Shown: one piece after another, positions 24,301 through 32,410 of the stretch
How the letters are laid out: every line of letters begins with the position of its first letter
How positions within the stretch are numbered: the stretch's first letter is position 1
From: Pedobacter sp. Leaf250
Lineage (GTDB): Bacteria > Bacteroidota > Bacteroidia > Sphingobacteriales > Sphingobacteriaceae
Length of the DNA: 64,000 bases
Assembly (NCBI RefSeq): GCF_920984735.1
Contig: NZ_CAKLBU010000005.1
Location: forward strand, 1-64,000
Direction: 5' to 3'
The notes under the pieces: model-generated
The model's input: only the letters and a program-made list of their open reading frames with translations
What the model was told of the DNA's origin: nothing
The model's database searches: none
Translations under genes and position numbers: made by a program

Positions 24301-25791
24301 TAAATTTACCCCACCATCAAAGATTAATTTGAGGTTCTTATCGTTGATGCTTAATTTTCCGTCGAAATTTTTCTTCTCAAAAGTTCCATCAATTTTAACA
24401 TTCCTGTACCTGTAGTTATTGAAATCGACATATTCAATGTCTCCACTAAGCTTTTCGGTTAACTCTTTCAACTCGGTTCCACGTCCCTTAACATATAATG
24501 AAGAGGAGATTCGGCCTAAACTTTTTTCATCTAATAAATTTCCGATGTTGAAATCAAATGTCTTTACATTACCAGTGTAAGATGGAACATCATTTTTATC
24601 AATTTTCATGTTCACATCAGAAACAATTCTACCTAGTTTGGTTTTAAATTCTCCGTATGCAATAAAATCATTTTGGAAACCCGTAAAATTTCCATTGAAA
24701 TTAATATTTCCAAACTTATTTACAATGCCTGGAATCATTGGTTTCTTACTTCCCGTTATCCCTGCAAGCACCTCATCAAGATCTTTTTTATTGGTACCTG
24801 CCATTTCGATATTCAGATCCATAAAAGTTTCTTTCCAATTTGGAAGTCCTTTTATAATAAAATCACCCTTAATGTGCGTGGCTTTGCCAGATCGAATTGA
24901 AAGTTTCTTAGCCCTCAAATTATTAACCAAGCCTGTAATTTGGCCATCTACATCAATTTCAATTTTCATTGAATTTAACTCTGGAGCAAAAAAAGCAACA
25001 TCTTTGGAGGAAAGATGACTTTCTTTGAAAATTGCCTTCATCCGTACACTATCAACATAATGGTTAAAATCTCTATAGGTTTTAAACTTCATTTGATAGT
25101 AATCTGTTAAGCGGCTGTTTTCAGTTACCAGCAGCAATTTTTTCAACTCTATGGCATTGCTATCTATAGTGGTTTCGGCAGTTAAGTTTTTTAAATAAAA
25201 ACCGCTTGTTTCTTTTAGCGTTAAATTTTTGATATTGGTTTTAACCAAGTGGTTTTTGGTGTCGAGTCCTTCAAAAATTCCGCTCAATTCTTTAACATCA
25301 ACATTATCAAAATTTACATTCTTACCTTGAACGGTATCTTTTGCAGCAAAATTTTTATATCTGAAGGCAAATTTGTTTAAAATTATCCTGCCGATATTGA
25401 TATCGTATGGCTTACTTTTTGGTTTCTTTACAGTAGGTTTACCAGAATCAAAATAGTTAATAATGAAATCGAGATTAGAAGACTTATCTTTGAAATCCTT
25501 TAGGAAAAATTGACCATTATTAATTTGGATGGTATTGATATCTATAATCTTCTTATCAATTGATAGCAGATTAATATCAACCATGAACTCTGGAGTACTC
25601 AATAAAGTATCCTTTTGAAGATCGAGCACCAATAATTCTTCCAAAACAACTGATTTGAAAGGTTTGATGTAAAGGCTTTTAATTGATACCGTAGTGTTAA
25701 GCTCTTTAGACAAATATGCGGCTGCTTTTTGGGCAACGAAAGTTTGAACAGGCTTAAACTGTAGTGAAAAAATAATAAGCGCCAGCAGCAA
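21346..25791 (-). CDS. TamB-family protein (DUF490), inner-to-outer membrane lipid/protein transport
   Basis: A protein of at least 1481 residues, made almost wholly of repeating beta-strand units (long Asn/Asp/Lys-rich AsmA/TamB-like grooves) with the conserved TamB domain at the C-terminal 400 residues (GNLSGKGNAELNLN, GSFDFTAQEVINKKFEI, GGTIRWTGNPTAAQINLKAVYALRANL). TamB-like proteins bridge the periplasm and move phospholipids or help outer-membrane protein assembly. The listed start is TTG at 25791, but it cuts the N-terminal membrane anchor in half; the same frame is open upstream to about 25880 and reads KKLFKILLWVIASIILLLA, a full anchor with no ATG, GTG or CTG. The true start may be ATT near 25839-25842. 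No TamA partner is adjacent, unlike the second copy at 61-64 kb. Confidence 0.87.
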   Translation of the reverse strand: MLLALIIFSLQFKPVQTFVAQKAAAYLSKELNTTVSIKSLYIKPFKSVVLEELLVLDLQKDTLLSTPEFMVDINLLSIDKKIIDINTIQINNGQFFLKDFKDKSSNLDFIINYFDSGKPTVKKPKSKPYDINIGRIILNKFAFRYKNFAAKDTVQGKNVNFDNVDVKELSGIFEGLDTKNHLVKTNIKNLTLKETSGFYLKNLTAETTIDSNAIELKKLLLVTENSRLTDYYQMKFKTYRDFNHYVDSVRMKAIFKESHLSSKDVAFFAPELNSMKIEIDVDGQITGLVNNLRAKKLSIRSGKATHIKGDFIIKGLPNWKETFMDLNIEMAGTNKKDLDEVLAGITGSKKPMIPGIVNKFGNINFNGNFTGFQNDFIAYGEFKTKLGRIVSDVNMKIDKNDVPSYTGNVKTFDFNIGNLLDEKSLGRISSSLYVKGRGTELKELTEKLSGDIEYVDFNNYRYRNVKIDGTFEKKNFDGKLSINDKNLKLIFDGGVNLNPKLPVFAFNATISKARLKALNLLKDSLLVDAKFSTNFSGTNLNNIEGQLLIQEIRLQNPKGIYHVDSVQLMAKGTGVDRTLDIRSDILDASIQGEYDLNSIGSYYKAIAKTYVPSLRADIFKFKNQIFKFNLQVKKFEPLAQFISPGLEMEEGATLIGDFDSRNNTATLNGFVRKLKYNGVVVNNIILDENTTKEQLQLIITSDRVQLNDSLFIKDVNISNILRNDSLSFNVKMSNSDEANQLDLNGLVEFTKNQDTIARLSILPSILKINSEEWRIQEKVRIALNNGKTLISNFDLTNGIQQLTIDGLISDDQKDLLQVGFKDFNLKTLNPFTKGFGVKLSGNVNGMTNLYGILKAPKVNDDLKIDSLTFNDIYIGTLTDTSSFDNESNKVNVFTRIMADNSETFKLTGNLDLKEKLIDLDVKMNDSKLTILEPFVKQLVSNLKGDISAELTVKGKLDKPEINGRVAFNKGQLMVNYLKTTYVITDEVKIENSVVLLDNDSSEGFKLADLEGHEAIATGTVDLNNLDDPTLNVVVNANSLMALNTTSKDNSVYFGKAYGSGVFKFTGPTSKMKIDIKAKTEKGTVFNLPLNSSETVSDKDFINFISRDSSKVVKKTTNFDGLTLTFKLTIDPNTTANIYTTLGNLSGKGNAELNLNINSLGDFEMSGDYIIETGSFDFTAQEVINKKFEIRQGGTIRWTGNPTAAQINLKAVYALRANLNELFKAANRDASSNANQRVNTEVEMGLTGLLLQPDIKLDIFFPAQPAIKEELQTYFSDQNNLNLQAFSLIIRRSFAPGNGGESIGNQLSSTATSTATELVFNQFNNVLSSLNLNFVDLNVRSLSEASASVKLFNDRLIINAGIVDRNSLNDFTIIDFNRSNVGGEVEGLFLIKKDGSLLGKVANKPPTIQSIFANPGIDQNRNVTSFGLVYTQQFDTFKEFIQKISGAYRRNLKRKQEGNPVKTNKSINKEAIINQSKGTPRR

Positions 25792-25865
25792 AATTATTGA
25801 TGCAATTACCCAAAGGAGTATTTTAAATAGTTTTTTAATAATTTTGCAGCTTAAAATTAAATAAT

Positions 25866-26867
25866 TTGTCTGTTATACTTGCTATCGAATCTTCTTGCGA
25901 TGATACTTCAGTCGCTATATGTAACAACGGCAAAATTACGGCCAATGTTATTGCAAACCAAACAATTCATGAAAATTATGGTGGTGTAATCCCTGAATTA
26001 GCATCTAGGGTACATCAACAAAATATTGTGCCTACCATTGAGCAAGCTTTAAAAAATGCACAGGTTACAAAACAGGACATAAGTGCGGTTGCATTTACAC
26101 AAGGTCCTGGTCTTTTAGGTTCACTTTTGGTTGGCGTTTCCTTTGCCAAATCGTTTGCATTGGGTTTAAATATACCCTTAATTTCTGTCAATCACATGCA
26201 TGCTCACATATTGGCGCATTTCATTGATGATCCTAAACCCGAATTTCCATTTTTATGTTTAACCGTTTCCGGTGGACATACACAAATTGTATTGGTTAAA
26301 GGATATTTCGATATGGAAATTGTAGGCGAAACATTAGATGACGCCGCTGGCGAAGCCTTTGATAAAACAGCTAAAATCTTAGCTTTACCATATCCAGGCG
26401 GACCATTGATTGATAAACATGCTAAAAACGGAAATCCAAAAGCATACAAATTTGCTGAGCCTCAAATTGCTGATTTAAATTTTAGCTTTAGTGGTTTTAA
26501 AACTTCCATTCTATATTTTATTAGAAAGCAGGAAGTAGAAAATCCTAACTTTATTGCAGAAAATTTAGATGATATTTGTGCCTCAGTTCAGCATAGTATT
26601 GTACAAATATTATTGAATAAACTTAGGAAGGCGGCAAAGCAGTTTAATATTAACCAAATTGCAATTGCTGGTGGCGTATCTGCAAACTCTGGATTAAGAA
26701 ATGGTTTGCAGGAAACAGCAGATGAATTAGGTTGGAAAATCTATATTCCTGCATTTCAGTACTGTACAGACAATGCTGGAATGATCGCGATTGCTGGATA
26801 TCAGAAATTTTTAGCCAATGATTTTGTAGGACAAGAAGTTTCGCCAAAAGCGAGAATGGAATTTTAA
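25866..26867 (+). CDS. tsaD: tRNA threonylcarbamoyladenosine synthase subunit TsaD
   Basis: A 333-residue ASKHA-fold enzyme that transfers threonylcarbamoyl to A37 of ANN-decoding tRNAs, with TsaB, TsaC and TsaE. Seen: N-terminal ILAIESSCDDT (the nucleotide-binding loop), the metal-binding HMHAH at 110-114, SGGHTQIV, and the family segment AGGVSANSGLR. The start is TTG at 25866, which gives the normal N-terminus. It is divergent from the tamB paralogue with only about 25-75 bases between the starts, so its promoter must lie within or beside the other gene's 5' end. Confidence 0.97.
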   Translation: MSVILAIESSCDDTSVAICNNGKITANVIANQTIHENYGGVIPELASRVHQQNIVPTIEQALKNAQVTKQDISAVAFTQGPGLLGSLLVGVSFAKSFALGLNIPLISVNHMHAHILAHFIDDPKPEFPFLCLTVSGGHTQIVLVKGYFDMEIVGETLDDAAGEAFDKTAKILALPYPGGPLIDKHAKNGNPKAYKFAEPQIADLNFSFSGFKTSILYFIRKQEVENPNFIAENLDDICASVQHSIVQILLNKLRKAAKQFNINQIAIAGGVSANSGLRNGLQETADELGWKIYIPAFQYCTDNAGMIAIAGYQKFLANDFVGQEVSPKARMEF

Positions 26868-26908
26868 CAAACGAATTAACCTTGAATTTTTAATTTATAA
26901 CTTTTTTC

Positions 26909-27106
26909 ATGACCGGAGCATCATTAATATTTTGGATTGTTTGTGCAGTACCGCTTATTGGACTTTTATATTATTTAATCCGAAAAGATAAAAATAAATT
27001 AAGTGGGAGTTGGGGCGTAATTATTTTGGGTGCTTTGGTAATAGCAGCGCTCCTGGTAATTGTTTATGTAACTAAAGATTTTAATGCCATTTTTAGCCAA
27101 GGTTAA
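26909..27106 (+). CDS. Small membrane protein, two transmembrane segments
   Basis: A 65-residue protein with two hydrophobic helices (about 5-23 and 35-55) joined by a basic loop (IRKDKNKLSGSWG), so a small hairpin in the inner membrane. No family is recognised. It lies 41 bases after tsaD in the same direction and is closed by a strong terminator, so it is probably the last gene of a two-gene unit. The clean gene-like N-terminus and the terminator position make it likely to be real. Confidence 0.6.
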   Translation: MTGASLIFWIVCAVPLIGLLYYLIRKDKNKLSGSWGVIILGALVIAALLVIVYVTKDFNAIFSQG

Positions 27107-27119
27107 AGATTGCATTAAA

Positions 27120-27158
27120 AAAAATGCCTTTGTTAGTTTTGCTAACAAAGGCGTTTTT
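27120..27158. terminator. Strong bidirectional terminator
   Basis: GCCTTTGTTAG (27126-27136) pairs with CTAACAAAGGC (27142-27152); A-run before and TTTTT after. It lies between two convergent units, the small membrane protein and recA, and serves both. Confidence 0.9.
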
Positions 27159-27178
27159 AGATTTTTATAATCCTGGAT

Positions 27179-28192
27179 CTATTTTTCTTCTAATTTATCG
27201 CCAGTTACTTCGGCTTTAATTTTAATCTCCAGTTCTTCTGCCAATTCTGGATTATCGCTTAATAGTTGTTTCACAGCATCTCTTCCCTGGCCCAACTTAG
27301 TATCTCCGTACGAATACCAAGATCCTGCTTTTTTAATGATTCCGAAATCAACCCCTAAATCTACAATCTCGCCATTTTTCGAGATGCCTTCTCCAAACAT
27401 CACATCAAATTCGGCAATACGGAAAGGAGGCGCAACTTTATTTTTAACAATTTTAACTTTAACGCGGTTACCTGAAACCTCATCAGAATCTTTAATTTGC
27501 GAAATACGACGGATATCTAAACGAACAGATGCATAAAATTTTAATGCATTACCTCCAGTTGTAGTTTCCGGGTTGCCGAACATTACACCAATTTTATCAC
27601 GCAGCTGGTTGATGAAAATACAGCAACATCCCGTTTTAGATATTGTTCCTGTCAGCTTACGTAATGCCTGACTCATTAAACGGGCATGCAAACCCATTTT
27701 ACTGTCGCCCATTTCGCCTTCAATTTCACTTTTAGGAACCAATGCGGCAACAGAGTCAATTACAATTACGTCAATTGCGCCAGAGCGAATTAAATTATCA
27801 GCAATCTCCAATGCTTGTTCACCATTATCTGGTTGAGAAATTAAAAGATTGTCGGTATCAACCCCTAATTTTTTAGCATAAAACTGATCGAAAGCATGTT
27901 CTGCATCAATAAATGCAGCTATACCACCTTTTTTCTGTGCTTCTGCAATGATGTGAGTAGCTAAAGTTGTTTTACCTGAAGATTCAGGACCATAAATTTC
28001 GATTACTCTTCCTTTTGGAATACCACCAATACCCAAAGCAATATCTAAACTGATAGATCCTGTTGATATAAAATCTATAGGTTCAATAGCGGTATCGCCA
28101 AGTTTCATTATGGTACCTTTACCATAAGATTTTTCTAATTTATCTAATGTTAGCTGTAGAGCTTTTAATTTGTCAGGATTTGCGCTTGCCAT
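27179..28192 (-). CDS. recA: Recombinase RecA
   Basis: A 337-residue RecA, which forms filaments on single-stranded DNA, drives homologous strand exchange and activates LexA-type cleavage where present. Walker [10 protein letters not shown] at 68-76, Walker [11 protein letters not shown] near 140, the L1 and L2 loop regions and QALRKLTG are all normal. It ends in an acidic Lys/Glu tail as usual. It stands alone; no LexA or RecX gene is near, and I do not see a LexA box upstream. Confidence 0.98.
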   Translation of the reverse strand: MASANPDKLKALQLTLDKLEKSYGKGTIMKLGDTAIEPIDFISTGSISLDIALGIGGIPKGRVIEIYGPESSGKTTLATHIIAEAQKKGGIAAFIDAEHAFDQFYAKKLGVDTDNLLISQPDNGEQALEIADNLIRSGAIDVIVIDSVAALVPKSEIEGEMGDSKMGLHARLMSQALRKLTGTISKTGCCCIFINQLRDKIGVMFGNPETTTGGNALKFYASVRLDIRRISQIKDSDEVSGNRVKVKIVKNKVAPPFRIAEFDVMFGEGISKNGEIVDLGVDFGIIKKAGSWYSYGDTKLGQGRDAVKQLLSDNPELAEELEIKIKAEVTGDKLEEK

Positions 28193-28326
28193 TTTCTTGT
28201 GATTTGATTTCGTAAATATAATTGAATTGTGAGCTAATATGCTTGTAATGTTTATAACTAATTTACTAAAATATTTAGCTAAGTTAAATCTTTTTTAGCT
28301 AATGTCAATAGTATTTTAAAAATATT

Positions 28327-28992
28327 TTAAGCTTCGTGTTTTTCACGCTTATTTGTTGCAGTCAATTTTTCAAAATACCTGCACATGTAAGTAATTTCAC
28401 AAACATCACATTTTGGACTTCGAGCCACGCAAACATAACGTCCATGCAGAATTAGCCAATGGTGCGCAATATGAATATCATGTTTTGGAAGATTTTTTAC
28501 CAAATCCCTTTCCACCGCTAAAGGCGTTTTGCCATTGGTTAATCCTAGTCTGTTCGCCACTCGAAAAACATGCGTATCAACAGCCATTGCTGGTGCATTG
28601 TAAATAACCGATGCGATCACATTTGCCGTTTTACGCCCTACTCCAGGCATTTTCTGTAAATCATCAATGCCTGATGGAACAATATCATTAAATTCATTTA
28701 CCAATATTTGAGCCATGCCCACGAGATGTTTGGCTTTATTGTTTGGGTAGCTAATGCTTCTGATGTAATCAAAAACTATATCCGGGGTAGCTTCTGAAAG
28801 AGATTTCGCATTCGGAAAGCGCTGAAAAAGTGCGGGGGTAACCATATTTACTCTTTTATCGGTGCATTGGGCAGAAAGAATTACCGCAACCAAAAGTTGA
28901 TAGGGGTTGTGGTAATGCAATTCTGTTTCCGCATCGGGCTGCTTAGCCGAAAAGTGTTCTACAAAAAGTTTATAACGTTCTTTTTTTAGCAT
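28327..28992 (-). CDS. nth: Endonuclease III
   Basis: A 221-residue base-excision glycosylase and AP lyase that removes oxidised pyrimidines. Seen: VILSAQCTDKRVN with the catalytic Lys, the helix-hairpin-helix MPGVGRKTANV, the catalytic Asp in AVDTHVFRVANRL, and a 4Fe-4S cluster C-x6-C-x2-C-x5-C (CVARSPKC..C..C) near the C-terminus. A TTG two codons upstream is open, but the ATG at 28992 is the better start. It lies about 130 bases after recA and in the same direction. Confidence 0.95.
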   Translation of the reverse strand: MLKKERYKLFVEHFSAKQPDAETELHYHNPYQLLVAVILSAQCTDKRVNMVTPALFQRFPNAKSLSEATPDIVFDYIRSISYPNNKAKHLVGMAQILVNEFNDIVPSGIDDLQKMPGVGRKTANVIASVIYNAPAMAVDTHVFRVANRLGLTNGKTPLAVERDLVKNLPKHDIHIAHHWLILHGRYVCVARSPKCDVCEITYMCRYFEKLTATNKREKHEA

Positions 28993-29208
28993 CGGCAAAT
29001 ATATGTTTTAGATTAATATGGTTTTATAAAACAGGAGAAATTCTGCCGATGAAAGGCATTTCAATTATCTCGAAACTATTGCTAGGTATATGATCAGATA
29101 TGTATGTAATGTAAAATAGAAAATAATCGGCAACGTATCTGTATTTCGCTATTAAAACGTTGACTTAATTGCAAATTCTAAATCATTCAAAAAATTCAGA
29201 TTAAAATT

Positions 29209-30405
29209 TTAATGCATCACTACATATTTTTCTTTGATCGCCGCATCCTGAACAACTGGTTTAGAAGCATTACTTTTAATCAACCAAAAAGCAAAGCCTG
29301 CACCAATTAGAGCCATCGCAGCGCCAACATAAGCGGGAGAAGTGTAATCGAAACCATAAACCAATGGTAGTCCGCCAAAAAAGGCACCCAATGCATTGCC
29401 AATGTTAAAACTGGCCTGACTTGCTGATGCAGCCAGCATTTCAGAACCTTTGGCTGATTGAATCATTAACATTTGGATCGGTGCGGCCAAAGCAAATGAA
29501 ACTGCCCCTGTAATAAACGTCATAATTAAAGCCAAGGGTTGACTGAAAGATACAAAATGAACGATGGTTAAAGTTACCACCATAGCCAAAAGCAAAGATG
29601 CTGATGCTTTTGCTGGCGAAAATTTATCGGCCAATATCCCACCAATGTAATTACCAACCAACATTCCAAAACCAGCGAGCATTAATATGTAAGTTACAGC
29701 ATCTGCCGAAAAACCGGCAACTTCTGTCATGAGTGGAGCAATATAGCTGTACCAGGTAAATAGGCCACCTGTACCAATTGAAATCATGAATATGATAATC
29801 CAGGCTTCTCTTTTCTTAAAAAAACTTAATTCAGATTTCAAGTCGCGGTTTTTGGTAGCTTCGAGCGCAGGCAACCAAAGTTTTAAACTTAATAGCGTAA
29901 CCAAACCCACAAAAACAACCACTGCAAAAGAAATTCGCCACGAAAAATTGTGACCAATAAAAGTACCTAGCGGCACTCCAAGAATGTTGGCGATGGTTAA
30001 TCCCATAAACATTAGTGAAACCGCTTGTGCAGCTTTGCCTTTCTCAGCAATGCGGCTGGCTACAACAGAGCCAACACCGAAAAATGCGCCATGTGGTAAT
30101 CCGGAAAGTAAACGAGCAATAAATAAGGTATTAAATGTTGGCGCAAAAGCAGAGAATGCATTGAAAACGGTGAACATTACCATTAAAGCAATTAATATTT
30201 TCTTTGGTGGATATTTACCAGCAATCATAATTAATAAGGGGGCACCAATAACCACACCTAATGCATAAGCAGATATTAAATATCCTGCTTGAGGAATGGT
30301 TACAGCTAAATCTTTTGCGATATCCGGGAGTAGGCCCATCATAACAAATTCTGTTATTCCGATACCTAAGCCACCTAGAGTAAGTGGAAGTAAGTTCTTA
30401 TTCAT
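29209..30405 (-). CDS. MFS transporter (DHA1/AraJ-like efflux)
   Basis: A 398-residue major facilitator with twelve predicted membrane helices. GIGITEFVMMGLLPDIA in the first helix and the loop after helix 2 (GKYPPKKILIALM), with GLPHGAFFGVGSVVASRI, are typical of the AraJ / YdhP / PbuE group of drug, sugar or purine exporters. The substrate cannot be told. It stands alone, 200 bases from nth and with no regulator next to it. Confidence 0.88.
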   Translation of the reverse strand: MNKNLLPLTLGGLGIGITEFVMMGLLPDIAKDLAVTIPQAGYLISAYALGVVIGAPLLIMIAGKYPPKKILIALMVMFTVFNAFSAFAPTFNTLFIARLLSGLPHGAFFGVGSVVASRIAEKGKAAQAVSLMFMGLTIANILGVPLGTFIGHNFSWRISFAVVVFVGLVTLLSLKLWLPALEATKNRDLKSELSFFKKREAWIIIFMISIGTGGLFTWYSYIAPLMTEVAGFSADAVTYILMLAGFGMLVGNYIGGILADKFSPAKASASLLLAMVVTLTIVHFVSFSQPLALIMTFITGAVSFALAAPIQMLMIQSAKGSEMLAASASQASFNIGNALGAFFGGLPLVYGFDYTSPAYVGAAMALIGAGFAFWLIKSNASKPVVQDAAIKEKYVVMH

Positions 30406-30621
30406 GCCTTGCTTAGTGTTAAAATTACACTATGTAAAGGTATGCGTTTTTATCTAAAATATTGTGGAAATCATTTAGATGATGGCAAAAGAATGATAAA
30501 TAAGCATTGGCTATTTTAAATAAATATAAAGCATCGTTTTGAGAAGAAGATGTTAAAAACACTTAAAACTGTGATGGGTATTATTTGAAAAAAGATTAAA
30601 GACCACTCTCCAATAGGTCTA

Positions 30622-30945
30622 TTATTTAAAGCAACCCCAACTCATTGCACTTGGACTGTGCGAGTAATCAAGTGCAGTGTGCCACAGATCATAATTTGAA
30701 GCACTACTTGGGCCCGACACCCATACTTGTAAGGTTTGCCCACATAAATCGGTAAAGGTGAAGCACATCTGCCTTCTAAATAATGCAATATTCTTATTTT
30801 CTTTTAACGATACTTTAATCTCGTTTGATGTTGTAATTTCTGATATCAATGATGATACTGGCGTTGATTTAATGTGGCTCATATTGGCTGCGTAAGTACT
30901 GGTTCCAGTAAATATTAAAACCAAGGCAATTAGTAAATTTTTCAT
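30622..30945 (-). CDS. Small secreted protein of unknown function
   Basis: A 107-residue protein with a clear signal peptide (1-19, ending TYAA). The mature part contains a repeated Cys pattern: CFTFTDLCGQ in the middle and a closing WGCFK, plus three tryptophans in the last 25 residues, suggesting a small disulfide-stabilised exported protein. I do not recognise a family. It is flanked by non-coding DNA of 215 and 340 bases and is probably transcribed alone. Confidence 0.5.
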   Translation of the reverse strand: MKNLLIALVLIFTGTSTYAANMSHIKSTPVSSLISEITTSNEIKVSLKENKNIALFRRQMCFTFTDLCGQTLQVWVSGPSSASNYDLWHTALDYSHSPSAMSWGCFK

Positions 30946-31237
30946 GTTATTAAATTTTAGGTAAATAAAAATGTTTCAGTCATAAATTGGAGAATGGTCC
31001 TGAAAACTAACTTCATTCCTAAATTAATACTAAAGTTTTACGGCTATGATAGCCGAATTATATTCGCTTATTTTAACTTGATACACGTAGGCAGATAGAC
31101 GATGTTTGATATTTAGTGTTGGAGTTTTGATAGTAAGAAATCACGATCAATGATGCTTTCTCTTTAAACAACACTAGGAATAGTATAGCTGATTTTAATA
31201 GTATGCCTTAAATGGAATAAGCTCATAAAAAGCAAAT
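30946..31237. other. Spacer without a gene
   Basis: About 290 AT-rich bases with no coding signature and no repeat of note, followed by a strong terminator. Confidence 0.4.
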
Positions 31238-31271
31238 AAAAAAAGCTGCCTTATTTTAAAGCAGCTTTTTG
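31238..31271. terminator. Bidirectional terminator after the sigma factor unit
   Basis: AAAAAGCTGC (31240-31249) and GCAGCTTTTT (31261-31270) are perfect 10-base arms around an 11-base loop, with A-run and T-run on either side. It closes the unit made of the ECF sigma gene and the small gene below it. Confidence 0.85.
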
Positions 31272-31284
31272 GCAAATGTAGAAT

Positions 31285-31479
31285 TTACTTAGATCTGCTA
31301 TATGCTAAAATCTTATTGATGGTTTCATCTTGTGGATTTTTAGCCAGGCGATCTAACTTACTTTTGATTTGATCGTAAAATAAGTCGATTTCTGCATCAG
31401 ATTCATTATCAGTTTTTGGCTGAAACATACTGTTGGTAGGTAAATTTACATTAGTTTTTGATGTAGAGGTTTTTGTCAT
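31285..31479 (-). CDS. Small protein downstream of the ECF sigma factor
   Basis: A 64-residue hydrophilic protein starting at ATG 31479 (two codons inside the longest frame). The first half is Thr/Ser/Asn-rich and probably unstructured; the second half (EIDLFYDQIKSKLDRL) is an amphipathic helix. It lies 89 bases after the sigma gene in the same direction, before a shared terminator, so it is likely in the same transcript. It has no membrane segment or zinc motif, so it is not a classical anti-sigma factor; whether it binds the sigma factor is unknown. Confidence 0.55.
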   Translation of the reverse strand: MTKTSTSKTNVNLPTNSMFQPKTDNESDAEIDLFYDQIKSKLDRLAKNPQDETINKILAYSRSK

Positions 31480-31568
31480 AAGCAACTAAATTGTTATAAG
31501 TTTTATAAACTTAACGATAGTTCAGATGCTTTATTTCAAACCCTAAAATATTTAATGTAACTTTTTTA

Positions 31569-32153
31569 TTACCCTTTGTAGGTCATCTCTTTTGTCTTGA
31601 GCATCTTGCGCAGGTTGCTTAATGCATACCGCATACGGCCCAGGGCAGTATTAATGCTCACATCAGTTAAATCGGCAATTTCCTTAAAACTCAAATCAGC
31701 GTAATGGCGCATCAGAAGTACTTCTTTTTGCTCATCAGGCAACAAATGAATCATTTCCTTAAGGTCTTTATGGGTTTGATCTCTCAACATCCTATCCTCT
31801 GCGCTTTCATCATAAAAGTGTAGCATATTGAATACATCCATCCCATCAGAACTCGTTATGATCGGAGTTCTTTTTTCTTTTCGAAAATAATCGATAACTA
31901 AATTATGCGCAATACGCATCACCCAAGGTAAGAACTTGCCCTCCTCATTATATCGCCCTGAACGAAGCGTATTAATTACTTTTATAAAAGCATCCTGAAA
32001 AATATCTTCTGCCAAGTATTGGTCTTTTACCAATAAGTAGATAGAAGTATAAATTTTACTTTTGTGCCTTCGTAAAAGTTCTTGCAGCCCATTCTCATCT
32101 CCTGTAATATATAACTTTACAAGGTCCTGATCACTATATGATTGTAAATTCAT
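31569..32153 (-). CDS. ECF-type RNA polymerase sigma factor
   Basis: A 194-residue sigma-70 family factor with only regions 2 and 4. Region 2, about 20-95: YLAEDIFQDAFIKVINTL (2.2-2.3) and WVMRIAHNLVIDYFRKEKR (2.4). Region 4, about 130-185: LLPDEQKEVLLMRHYADLSFKEIADLTDVSINTALGRMRYA, a normal helix-turn-helix. It would direct polymerase to a special set of promoters. There is no FecR-like anti-sigma gene and no SusC/D operon beside it, so it is not the usual transport-linked ECF; the 64-residue gene below is its only neighbour. Confidence 0.93.
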   Translation of the reverse strand: MNLQSYSDQDLVKLYITGDENGLQELLRRHKSKIYTSIYLLVKDQYLAEDIFQDAFIKVINTLRSGRYNEEGKFLPWVMRIAHNLVIDYFRKEKRTPIITSSDGMDVFNMLHFYDESAEDRMLRDQTHKDLKEMIHLLPDEQKEVLLMRHYADLSFKEIADLTDVSINTALGRMRYALSNLRKMLKTKEMTYKG

Positions 32154-32410
32154 AGGTTTACCTACACTAAATCCCGTACTGTTTGCTAAAAATTAATTTG
32201 TAGATGTTTAATTTCTATAGCTTCTCTCCTATGTTTTTTGATTATGTTAGTTTGGTTCTGAGGTTGTTAATATTCAAAGAAAGTTATTTTTTTATCAAAA
32301 AACAAAAAATAAAATGTTAAAAAATAAATTAACCGTCCCAGTACCCTATTTTTGTATGTTTTAAAAACCCAATAGTTTTAATCGGGTTATATTTAAAATC
32401 TTAACAATAC

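Noticed and set aside
24608..25018. 136-codon frame opposite the tamB paralogue
   Set aside because: Mirror frame of a strand-rich gene; the real gene on the other strand explains it.
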